From Chitinophagales bacterium (lineage in GTDB: Bacteria; Bacteroidota; Bacteroidia; Chitinophagales; JADIYW01): a stretch of DNA of 40,632 bases. Positions 16,850 through 24,267 of the stretch are shown in pieces. A program made the translations under genes and the position numbers. The notes under the pieces were generated by a model, which worked only from the letters and a program-made list of their open reading frames with translations, searched no databases and had not been told where the DNA came from. The first letter of the stretch is position 1. Each line of letters opens with the position of its first letter. The stretch lies in contig JAGNZZ010000021.1 in NCBI GenBank assembly GCA_017984135.1, positions 1-40,632 on the forward strand, read 5' to 3'.

Positions 16850-18496
16850 TTAATTTTCAATTAATTCTTTCAATAAAAATTTTTGATTGCCTTTTGTACG
16901 TTTTGGTTGGTCGTTGGCTTCAATAAAATCAGCATTTATCATACTAATATTTTCTGTATTTTCTATGTTGTAATATTCTTTAAATCCAGTTGTTATTACT
17001 TTTATATTTTTATCAATTGCTTTTATGTTTTTAAATTCATTAATAACTAATAATACATCGTGGTCAATAAATTTTGATTTATTTGCATCTATTAATACCA
17101 TGCTATTTTCTGGTAAATGATCTAATGTAAGTAAAATACTAGCCTTGTTTAAAAATGAAACTTCTTCAGCTAATTCAATTTTAATTACATCTCCATTTTT
17201 GTATTGTGATCGATGAAAATAATACGCATTTTTTATATTTTGACGCAATAGATAAGTAATACTAACCGCCATGCCAACGGCAACACCTATAAGTAATCCT
17301 TTTACAACAACTGCTATTACTGTTACTGCAAATGGGATAAATTGCCATTTACCTTCCTTCCATATTTTTTTAAAAACAGAAGGTTTGCATAATTTGTATC
17401 CGGTTAAAATTAGCACAGCTGCTAAGGTGGCTAATGGAATTTTATTTAATAAAAATGGAATTAAAATACAAGATATTAAGAGTAAAAATCCATGAATGAT
17501 TGTAGATGTTTTTGTTTTTGCACCTGCATTTAAATTTGCTGAAGAACGCACAATAACAGATGTTATCGGAAGTCCACCAATCAATCCGCTTAAAACATTT
17601 CCACTTCCTTGTGCTATTAATTCTCTGTTAGTTGGTGTATTTCTTTTATGTGGATCCAACTTGTCAATTGCTTCAATGCAAAGTAACGTTTCTATTGAGG
17701 CAACGACGGCAATTGTTATTCCAATCATCCATACATCGCTTCTCAAAAATCCATTAAAATTAGGGAACGTAAAACTACTCTTAAAGTCAGATAATGAATG
17801 AATAGTAGGAATGTTTACAAGCATGCTCTTGTCTGTGATGGCTAAAGAAGGATAGGATTGAATAAATATTTCATTTAATAAAATACTAGATGCAACGGCT
17901 AATAAAGCACCAGGAACAACTTGTAGTTTTTTCGTAAATTGTTGTTGCCACAATAATAATATTCCTATGGAGATTAATGTAATTATCAATGCACCATAAT
18001 GGAAAATATTATTTATAAATGCTTTTACAAAGACAACTATTTTAATTTCTTCTTCTTGTTTTGGCAATCCACCGATACCAATCGCATGCTCTAGTTGATT
18101 GATAATAATGATAACTCCAATACCTGCTAACATACCTTCTATCACATTAGATGGAAAGTAATATGAAATACTTCCTGCTTTTATAATACCTAAAACTACT
18201 TGAATAATACCAGCGATGATGATCGCACATAAGAAAATATCAAAAGCACCAAAATCTGTGATAGCTGATGCTACAATTGAAATTAAACCAGCAGCTGGGC
18301 CACTAACACTTAATGCCGATTTACTAAAATAACCGATTACGATGCCTCCAATTATGCCGGAAATTAATCCTGAAAACAAAGGTGCACCAGATGCTAATGC
18401 AATACCTAAACATAAAGGCAGTGCAATTAGAAATACCACTAAACCGGATGAACTATCAGATTTAATGTCGTTAATTAACGAGGATGAATTTATCAT
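16850..18496 (-). CDS. SulP family anion transporter (probable bicarbonate transporter)
   Basis: A 548-aa inner-membrane protein of the SulP/SLC26 family. It has about 10-12 hydrophobic segments with family signatures: SGLVVFLIALPLCLGIALASGAP near the N terminus, SALSVSGPAAGLISIV (anion-binding region), and GSGNVLSGLIGGLPITSVIVRSSANLNAGAKTK. The C-terminal part after about residue 430 (VSFLNKASILLTLDHLPENS, VLIDANKSKFIDHDVL) fits a divergent STAS domain. Family members carry sulfate, bicarbonate or other anions. Cotranscription with carbonic anhydrase favours bicarbonate, but this is inference from context. The very polar last 40 residues are cytoplasmic. Confidence 0.93.
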   Translation of the reverse strand: MINSSSLINDIKSDSSSGLVVFLIALPLCLGIALASGAPLFSGLISGIIGGIVIGYFSKSALSVSGPAAGLISIVASAITDFGAFDIFLCAIIIAGIIQVVLGIIKAGSISYYFPSNVIEGMLAGIGVIIIINQLEHAIGIGGLPKQEEEIKIVVFVKAFINNIFHYGALIITLISIGILLLWQQQFTKKLQVVPGALLAVASSILLNEIFIQSYPSLAITDKSMLVNIPTIHSLSDFKSSFTFPNFNGFLRSDVWMIGITIAVVASIETLLCIEAIDKLDPHKRNTPTNRELIAQGSGNVLSGLIGGLPITSVIVRSSANLNAGAKTKTSTIIHGFLLLISCILIPFLLNKIPLATLAAVLILTGYKLCKPSVFKKIWKEGKWQFIPFAVTVIAVVVKGLLIGVAVGMAVSITYLLRQNIKNAYYFHRSQYKNGDVIKIELAEEVSFLNKASILLTLDHLPENSMVLIDANKSKFIDHDVLLVINEFKNIKAIDKNIKVITTGFKEYYNIENTENISMINADFIEANDQPKRTKGNQKFLLKELIEN

Positions 18497-18572
18497 AAAT
18501 AAATAATTTGATTTTTAAAATAAAAGATGGGAATAGGCGAAGTGCCTACTAAAAAAGGATACCAATAAATAT

Positions 18573-18863
18573 TTATGAAAACTCAGGTGGTGGCGATAAG
18601 GTTTCCAACCAATGGGCAGGAAATATATGTGTATGATAATAGGTGAATTTTACTGAATTGATATCGCCAAAAAAATCATGAATATTTTGTTCAATTTTTA
18701 AATGAGACAATGCAGCTTTTACATCAACTGCTTTTGCGTGTCCATGTTCTTCCTCAGCCTGCATGGCAGAATTATATTGAATAGGTATTTCGCCATTAAT
18801 ACTAATAGGTAAAATGAACATTAAAAAGTTCAATAGCAATAATATGGCTGCAAATTTTTTCAA
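18573..18863 (-). CDS. Small exported protein of unknown function
   Basis: A 96-aa protein with an N-terminal hydrophobic signal (MKKFAAILLLLNFLMFILP). The mature part has no family I recognise. It is rich in histidine and acidic residues (EEEHGHAKAVD; YYHTHIFPAHW) and ends LSPPPEFS, so metal binding is conceivable but unsupported. It precedes the SulP-carbonic anhydrase pair on the same strand; the 76-bp gap holds a small 5-bp hairpin (18534-18548). Upstream lies a candidate structured RNA whose last stem and T run end about 90 nt before this start. It could be a zinc-related accessory to carbonic anhydrase, a guess only. Confidence 0.6.
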   Translation of the reverse strand: MKKFAAILLLLNFLMFILPISINGEIPIQYNSAMQAEEEHGHAKAVDVKAALSHLKIEQNIHDFFGDINSVKFTYYHTHIFPAHWLETLSPPPEFS

Positions 18864-18950
18864 TACTAACTATAACATTTCAAGACGCAATTTCGTTCAA
18901 AAAAAACATTTATTTTCTTGGTTTTTGTTTTTTAATGTAATATTTATATT

Positions 18951-19085
18951 GCAAAAAACACCTCTAATGCCACGAACTGCATAATATGACATAGCACGAT
19001 TATGATTGATAAATGTTTTTCCATCTCTACAAACGCCAAATATTGCTCCACCTAAGTTCTTATTTTTGGAGGTGTTTCCAACCAA
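18951..19085 (-). ncRNA. Candidate structured RNA (6S-like rod or terminated leader)
   Basis: On the minus strand AAACACCTC (19077-19069) pairs perfectly with GAGGTGTTT (18964-18956), closing a segment of about 120 nt and running into a T stretch (18958-18953). Further pairings stack inward: GAAC with GTTC, then GC plus AATAT with ATATT plus GC. They give a long imperfect hairpin with internal loops. A sigma-70-like TTCAAC (19119-19114), 16-nt spacer and TATAAT (19097-19092) lies directly upstream. The form recalls 6S-type RNAs (a Bacteroidota family, 6S-Flavo, exists), but I cannot verify a match. Alternatively it is a leader of the downstream exported protein gene, since CACC can also pair with the nearby GGTG. 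Confidence 0.4.
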
Positions 19086-19160
19086 CAAGAGATTATAAAA
19101 TCCTATTTCTAATGTTGAATGAATCGTTATTGTTTTTTATTCGTTATCTTATTTTCAATT

Positions 19161-20153
19161 CTAATTCGATAAAAATTTTTCAACTAAAAATTTGGCAGCT
19201 TGAACGGCATTTATTTCATTCTTTGTAATTTTTTCTTCTAATACTTTTTTTAAAAATGTAATATCTTGCTGTTTACTAAAGGCACTTTGTAGTTCCTGCA
19301 AAATAGTTTCTTCAAACCAGAATAAATCTTGTTGCTTTCTATTGTGATTTAAAAATCCGGATGTTTCAATTTTTAAAAAATAAGCTTCCATTAATTGTAT
19401 TAGTTCATGAATTCCATTTTTATGAATGGATGAAATATTCAATACTTGTGGCTGCCAATTTTTTTCGTTATTTGTAAATAAATGTAAAGCACGTTTTGCA
19501 TACACAGCGGCAATTTTAGCTTCCTGTTCATTTTCTTTTTCTGATTTATTGATAAGTACAATATCTGCCATTTCCATAATACCTCGTTTTATTCCTTGTA
19601 ACTCATCTCCGGAATTAGGTAAAAGCAATAAGATAAATAAATCTACCATGTTTTTTACCATCGTTTCCGATTGCCCAACACCAACAGTTTCCACAAAAAT
19701 ATAATCAAATCCAAATGCTTCACAGAGTAATATAGTTTCACGTGTATTGCGTGCAACACCTCCTAAATTTCGATTACTAGCAGTAGGCCGGATATAGCAT
19801 TTTTCATTCCCAACCAAATCATCCATTCTTGTTTTATCTCCTAAAATACTACCTTTGCTAATTGTGCTTGAAGGATCAATAGCCAACACTGCTAAAGATT
19901 TATTTTCATTGAGTAATGTTTTTCCAATAGTATTGATAAAGGTACTTTTTCCAGCACCTGGTGAACCAGATACAGCCATGCGTTTACTTTTTTTTGATAC
20001 AGATAAACAGGCTTGTAAAATTTCATCGGCTAATTGTTCATCTTCTTTTTTCGTGCTTTCAATTAAAGTAATAGCCTTACTTAAGATAATTCTATCTTTA
20101 TTTTTGATTCCTTGAATATAATATTCACTGCTATTTTTGAAAGAAGAATTCAT
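19161..20153 (-). CDS. meaB: MeaB/ArgK-type G3E GTPase, methylmalonyl-CoA mutase chaperone
   Basis: GTPase that protects adenosylcobalamin-dependent methylmalonyl-CoA mutase and gates its cofactor loading. The P-loop is GSPGAGKST (63-71). AIDPSSTISKGSILGDKTRM (91-110) is the family hallmark, with IRPTASNRNLGGVA (121-134) and ETVGVGQSE (155-163, switch region). The 330-aa length is normal. The nucleotide-specificity motif, usually NKAD in MeaB, reads NKSE (202-205), a conservative Asp-to-Glu change that might affect guanine recognition. It is last in a four-gene minus-strand operon, 12 bp after a lipoprotein gene. Old annotations call this family LAO/AO transport ATPase or ArgK, which is not supported. 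The mutase subunits are not in the window. Confidence 0.93.
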   Translation of the reverse strand: MNSSFKNSSEYYIQGIKNKDRIILSKAITLIESTKKEDEQLADEILQACLSVSKKSKRMAVSGSPGAGKSTFINTIGKTLLNENKSLAVLAIDPSSTISKGSILGDKTRMDDLVGNEKCYIRPTASNRNLGGVARNTRETILLCEAFGFDYIFVETVGVGQSETMVKNMVDLFILLLLPNSGDELQGIKRGIMEMADIVLINKSEKENEQEAKIAAVYAKRALHLFTNNEKNWQPQVLNISSIHKNGIHELIQLMEAYFLKIETSGFLNHNRKQQDLFWFEETILQELQSAFSKQQDITFLKKVLEEKITKNEINAVQAAKFLVEKFLSN

Positions 20154-20165
20154 GCTATTTTTTCA

Positions 20166-21098
20166 TTATTGAATGTAGGGAATTAATCCACGAATACCCA
20201 TGTCCACCACACTATCTTCAATGATAGATTGGTTAGTAGCATTAATCGGCTGATATAAACCATCTCCATTTTTATCTTTCCATTCAAAACTTTTATTGGT
20301 AGAAAGTGATACAATTATGACTATATCCTGCGTTTCATTGCCCGTTATTTCAATGCCTTCACGAGGTATAAATCTTCCGGTTACTACACAAGAACCGGCA
20401 GGAATAGGCGAAGTTAAACGTATTGGATTTGGGACAGTAGTGGCATTTTCCGGTGATTGAAATTCAATTGGAGCTTGTGCCGGAAATCCACTTGGTAAAT
20501 TAAATAACTCTAGAGCACCATATCCTTGTTTGCGTTTCCCATTTACTGTAACAGTTTGTGTTTTTACTTTGTAAGAAGTTAAATAAGTATTGAATCCAAC
20601 AAAAGATGCTACATTCCCATCATAGATTCCATTTGCAATGGGAAGTGAAGTGTTTTCATATTTTATTTTAATGTCATAATTTTGATAGGCTAAGGAAACG
20701 CGCAACCATTTATAAAAACCAGGTGTGATATTTCTAAGTGGAACGGAATAGAAAATTTCATTATTTCCAGCAAAAATAGATTTAGTAAAATCAATGGCTA
20801 AATCACTGCCAGAACCCACTTCAGCAGCACGATATAAAATATTTCCAGTTCCTAACGGCGATAAAGAATCTAGTGCTAATTCAATATAATGCGACGACAT
20901 TAAATGAAAAATGGGTGATTGTGCTGCATGACCTGCTGGAAGTGTATTGACTTCATTCCCAAAATTATTTAATCTTGTTTGAGTGGAATCAAACTTAAAT
21001 TTGAATATTAATTTTGACCCACTTACTTCAAATGGCTTTGTGCAAGAGGTGATGCAATGTACACCAATAAATAGTAAATAAAAGATACTGTTTTTCAT
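20166..21098 (-). CDS. Lipoprotein of unknown function
   Basis: A 310-aa protein starting MKNSIFYLLFIGVHCITSCTKP. The signal peptide ends in a lipobox (ITSC, Cys19). The mature protein is rich in Ser, Asn, Gly and beta-prone segments. It has IPAGSCVVTGRFIPREG and an EF-hand-like loop DKNGDGLYQP in the last quarter, hinting at calcium binding or at a secreted beta-sandwich. I recognise no named family. It is third in the deacetylase-TatD-lipoprotein-MeaB operon (gaps 24 and 12 bp), which does not suggest a joint role. Confidence 0.75.
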   Translation of the reverse strand: MKNSIFYLLFIGVHCITSCTKPFEVSGSKLIFKFKFDSTQTRLNNFGNEVNTLPAGHAAQSPIFHLMSSHYIELALDSLSPLGTGNILYRAAEVGSGSDLAIDFTKSIFAGNNEIFYSVPLRNITPGFYKWLRVSLAYQNYDIKIKYENTSLPIANGIYDGNVASFVGFNTYLTSYKVKTQTVTVNGKRKQGYGALELFNLPSGFPAQAPIEFQSPENATTVPNPIRLTSPIPAGSCVVTGRFIPREGIEITGNETQDIVIIVSLSTNKSFEWKDKNGDGLYQPINATNQSIIEDSVVDMGIRGLIPYIQ

Positions 21099-21122
21099 AC
21101 ACTACAATTTATAAATTTATAA

Positions 21123-21896
21123 TTAAACCTTGAATAAAATTTGTGCATTTTTTGTGGTGATAGCGGCAATTTCTTCTAAACTTCTTTGATATACTGAACA
21201 TAACGTTTCTGCAACCAGGTTAGTGTATGCACTTTCATTGCGCTTACCTCTATAAGGAACAGGTGGCAAATACGGAGCATCGGTTTCTAATACTATTTTT
21301 TCTAACGAAATATGTTTTAATGTATCTCGCAAATGTGTGTTTTTATAAGTAACGACACCGCCAATTCCTAAAAAAAATCCTAGCTTATTTATTTCATTTG
21401 CTTCTTCTAAACTGCCCGTAAAACAATGAAAAACACCTTCTGGATTTTTTTTTCTTTTCTTTAAAATCTCAATTAAAATGTATGTGGCATCTCTTGAATG
21501 AATGGCAATTGGTATGTTTTTTTCTATTGCCCAATCGCACTGAATTTCAAACGTTTCTTTTTGGATGTCCAAAGTGGTTTTGTCCCAATGTAAATCTATG
21601 CCTATTTCTCCCACTGCAACAAAATGATGTTCCGTATTAAATAAATTATTTTCTACCACGTCTAATTCCTGTTTATAGGTTTCTGGTTTTACATAACAAG
21701 GATGCAATCCCATCATAGCAAAAATATTTTTTGGATACATTTGAACTAAACTCATCATGCCTTCAATCGTTGTAGAATCTACGTTGGGAACTATCATTTT
21801 AGTAACATTGTTTTCAATGGCACGATTAATCATTTCCATTCTGTCTGCATTAAACTGCGCTTCATATAAATGTGTATGTGTATCTATTAATACCAT
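21123..21896 (-). CDS. TatD family metal-dependent hydrolase/DNase
   Basis: A TIM-barrel amidohydrolase-type nuclease. Metal ligands are His7 and His9 in LIDTHTHLY, the Glu of VGEIGIDLHWD, the His of IAIHSRDA, the His of FHCFTGS, and the Asp of LETDAPYLPP. At 257 aa it is typical of TatD/YcfH, which has 3'-5' exonuclease activity on DNA and some RNA in E. coli. It has no signal peptide. Its start is 25 bp from the end of the upstream deacetylase gene in the same operon. Paralogues YcfH and YjjV cannot be separated by eye. Confidence 0.93.
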   Translation of the reverse strand: MVLIDTHTHLYEAQFNADRMEMINRAIENNVTKMIVPNVDSTTIEGMMSLVQMYPKNIFAMMGLHPCYVKPETYKQELDVVENNLFNTEHHFVAVGEIGIDLHWDKTTLDIQKETFEIQCDWAIEKNIPIAIHSRDATYILIEILKKRKKNPEGVFHCFTGSLEEANEINKLGFFLGIGGVVTYKNTHLRDTLKHISLEKIVLETDAPYLPPVPYRGKRNESAYTNLVAETLCSVYQRSLEEIAAITTKNAQILFKV

Positions 21897-21921
21897 TGAT
21901 TTATTTTTTTTATTTTCTTTT

Positions 21922-22548
21922 TCAATGCTCTAAAACAACACATTGAAAATTATTCTCATCACAAAATTCTAAAAATAAAGGCAAACAATAATGTAAATGT
22001 TTCCAAGATTTTTCATTGTCGTGCAAAACAACAATATCACCACTTTTAATTTTTTTTAGACGATTTAAACAGGTTGTTTTAGAAATAGATAAATCAAAAT
22101 CGCCAGGCATTAAACTCCAGTTTATAATTTTATATTTAGATTTAAATTTTTGAAGATGTAAGTTTTTTAATTTGCCATGTGGAGGACGAAATAATATTGA
22201 TTTAATCCCATTTTTTTCTAAAGTTTGATATCCTTTTTCTACATCTTTTATAAAGTCGTACTTGTCAATTTTCCAGGCATTAAAATGAGAATAGGAATGA
22301 TGGCCAATGGCATGATTTTCTTCTTTAATTTTTAAAATGACTTCAGGATGCTTTTCTATATTTACACCCAAACAAAAAAAAGTAGCTTTTGCTTGATGTT
22401 TTTTTAATTGTTCCAAAATCCATATTGTGATTTCAGGATGTGGTCCATCGTCAAAAGTTAAATAAATCTTATTTTCATTATTAGGAATATCGAATACCAC
22501 CGAAGGAAATATTTTTTTTATAATTGATGGGATTCGTACAAAATACAT
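21922..22548 (-). CDS. NodB-type polysaccharide deacetylase
   Basis: A 208-aa carbohydrate esterase family 4 protein predicted to remove N- or O-acetyl groups from a polysaccharide such as peptidoglycan or chitin-like polymer. Motif 1 is TFDDGPHPE (31-39) with the catalytic Asp pair; motif 2 is HHSYSH, the metal-binding His pair; motif 3 is LFRPPHGKL; and the late SGDIVVLHDNEKS carries the final His. There is no clear signal peptide or anchor (MYFVRIPSIIKKIFPSVVF is only mildly hydrophobic), so cell location is uncertain. It is first gene of the four-gene operon and divergent from gltX. Confidence 0.9.
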   Translation of the reverse strand: MYFVRIPSIIKKIFPSVVFDIPNNENKIYLTFDDGPHPEITIWILEQLKKHQAKATFFCLGVNIEKHPEVILKIKEENHAIGHHSYSHFNAWKIDKYDFIKDVEKGYQTLEKNGIKSILFRPPHGKLKNLHLQKFKSKYKIINWSLMPGDFDLSISKTTCLNRLKKIKSGDIVVLHDNEKSWKHLHYCLPLFLEFCDENNFQCVVLEH

Positions 22549-22613
22549 ACAAGTGTTTGAAAATTTGAAAATTAGTTAATTTCAAAAACCATCATTTATT
22601 AGAAAATCTAATT

Positions 22614-22621
22614 TATCTTTG
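22614..22621 (+). promoter_or_regulatory. -7 promoter element, possible gltX promoter
   Basis: TATCTTTG fits TAnnTTTG, 73 nt upstream of the gltX ATG. No convincing -33 box. Confidence 0.35.
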
Positions 22622-22694
22622 ATGTGTGATTTGACTAATTTTATGGTCAAATATAACATTTTCAACATTTCAAATTCTTATATTTTTCAAGTTT

Positions 22695-24194
22695 ATGTCA
22701 GTTCGAGTTCGTTTTGCTCCAAGTCCAACAGGACCACTCCACATTGGAGGAGTGCGCACCGCTTTGTATAATTATCTTTTTGCAAAAAAAAATAATGGCG
22801 ATTTTATTTTACGCATCGAAGATACCGATCAAAATCGATTTGTTCCAGGTGCAGAACAATATATCATAGAATCCTTAAAATGGATAGGTATTGAACCTAA
22901 TGAAGGCGTTGGTTTTGGTGATGGCATGCACGCACCTTATCGACAAAGTGATCGAAAAGATTCATATCGTCAATATGCAGAACAATTATTAAAAGAGGGT
23001 TATGCTTATTATGCTTTCGACACAGAAGAAGAATTAGAAAATTTGAAAGCAATCATTCCAAATTTTAAATACGATGCACAAACTCGACAGCAAGCTAAAA
23101 ATTCATTAACACTTTCTAAAGAAGAAGTAACACAACGTTTGGCCAATAACGAACACTTTGTAATTCGAATAAAATTACCAGAAGATGAAACGGTGCGTTT
23201 TACTGATGAAATTAGAGGAAATGTACTTGTGAGTACCACACAAATGGACGACAAAGTATTATTGAAAAGCGATGGCATGCCAACGTATCATTTAGCCAAT
23301 GTTTGTGATGATTATGTAATGAAAATTACGCATGTTATACGTGGTGAAGAATGGTTGCCAAGCGCACCTTTACATGTGTTGTTGTATCGATATTTAGGAT
23401 GGGAAAATGTAATGCCCAAATTTGCCCATTTACCATTGTTATTAAAACCGGATGGAAATGGTAAGCTAAGTAAACGCGATGGTGATCGATTAGGCTTTCC
23501 TGTTTTCCCATTAGAATGGTCGGATCCCAAAACGAAGGAGATTAGTAGTGGCTATAAACAACGTGGTTATTTACCTGAAGCAGTGGTAAATATGTTGGCA
23601 TTTTTAGGTTGGAATCCAGGTACAGAACAAGAGTTGTTTACACAACAAGAATTGATTAATGCCTTTAGCTTAGAACATATTCATAAAGCTGGTGCTAAGT
23701 TTGATTTTGAAAAAGCAAAATGGTTTAACGCTGAATACATCAAAAATACAGACAATGAAATTTTGGCAAATTTAGTGCAGCAAAATGTACAGCAAAAGTT
23801 TGGAGCTGTCGATAAATCATTCCTTATTAAAGTAGTTGGTTTGGTAAAAGAGCGACTTACTTTCTTAAACGACATAGAACATTTTGCCTATTTATTTCAA
23901 CCAATAGAACAATATGAGGAAACATCTTTATCGAAGGTAAATAAAATAAAAGAAGTATTAGACATAGATAAATTGACACTGCTATTTAATAATTTTAGCG
24001 ATGATTCAGTACTGATTGAAACGAGCTTAAAAGAATTTGCACAAAACAATGAACTTAAAATAGGTGAGTTGATGAAGTTTATTCGCACCAGTTTAGTGGG
24101 CGAATTGTCAGGGCCAGCTATTCCTGATTTAATCGTATTATTAGGGAATGAAACAAGCATAAATAGGATTAAAAATTGCTTTAGTCAGTTATGA
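22695..24194 (+). CDS. gltX: Glutamyl-tRNA synthetase
   Basis: Class Ib aminoacyl-tRNA synthetase that charges tRNA-Glu. The start MSVRVRFAPSPTGPLHIGG gives the HIGH motif (LHIG) at residues 15-18, followed by RTALYNYLFAKK. The KMSKS loop is KLSKRDGDRLG. The 499-aa length is normal, with an alpha-helical C-terminal anticodon-binding domain. An insert in the catalytic part (PLEWSDPKTKEISSGYKQRGY) is usual for Bacteroidota. glnS follows 73 bp later on the same strand. With a genuine GlnS next door this enzyme is expected to be discriminating (Glu onto tRNA-Glu only), though whether GatCAB is also encoded cannot be told here. Confidence 0.97.
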   Translation: MSVRVRFAPSPTGPLHIGGVRTALYNYLFAKKNNGDFILRIEDTDQNRFVPGAEQYIIESLKWIGIEPNEGVGFGDGMHAPYRQSDRKDSYRQYAEQLLKEGYAYYAFDTEEELENLKAIIPNFKYDAQTRQQAKNSLTLSKEEVTQRLANNEHFVIRIKLPEDETVRFTDEIRGNVLVSTTQMDDKVLLKSDGMPTYHLANVCDDYVMKITHVIRGEEWLPSAPLHVLLYRYLGWENVMPKFAHLPLLLKPDGNGKLSKRDGDRLGFPVFPLEWSDPKTKEISSGYKQRGYLPEAVVNMLAFLGWNPGTEQELFTQQELINAFSLEHIHKAGAKFDFEKAKWFNAEYIKNTDNEILANLVQQNVQQKFGAVDKSFLIKVVGLVKERLTFLNDIEHFAYLFQPIEQYEETSLSKVNKIKEVLDIDKLTLLFNNFSDDSVLIETSLKEFAQNNELKIGELMKFIRTSLVGELSGPAIPDLIVLLGNETSINRIKNCFSQL

Positions 24195-24267
24195 TTTAAT
24201 CACCAAGCAGAAAAAATCCTTTGTATTCTTTGTGAAAAATGTAGTATGATTTGTGTTTGTAAATTAA

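Noticed and set aside
18534..18548. Small hairpin TAGGC/GCCTA between the 96-aa protein gene and SulP
   Set aside because: Only five base pairs with no T tract in the minus direction; too weak to call a terminator.
18897..19088. 63-codon minus-strand ORF (TTG start) covering the RNA candidate
   Set aside because: The start is TTG with no supporting context, composition is odd, and the frame lies over complementary stem halves. A structured RNA explains the segment better, although a small protein cannot be excluded.
19161..20153. LAO/AO (arginine) transport ATPase
   Set aside because: This is a historical label of the ArgK/MeaB family. The motifs are those of the MeaB GTPase, and no arginine transporter is nearby.
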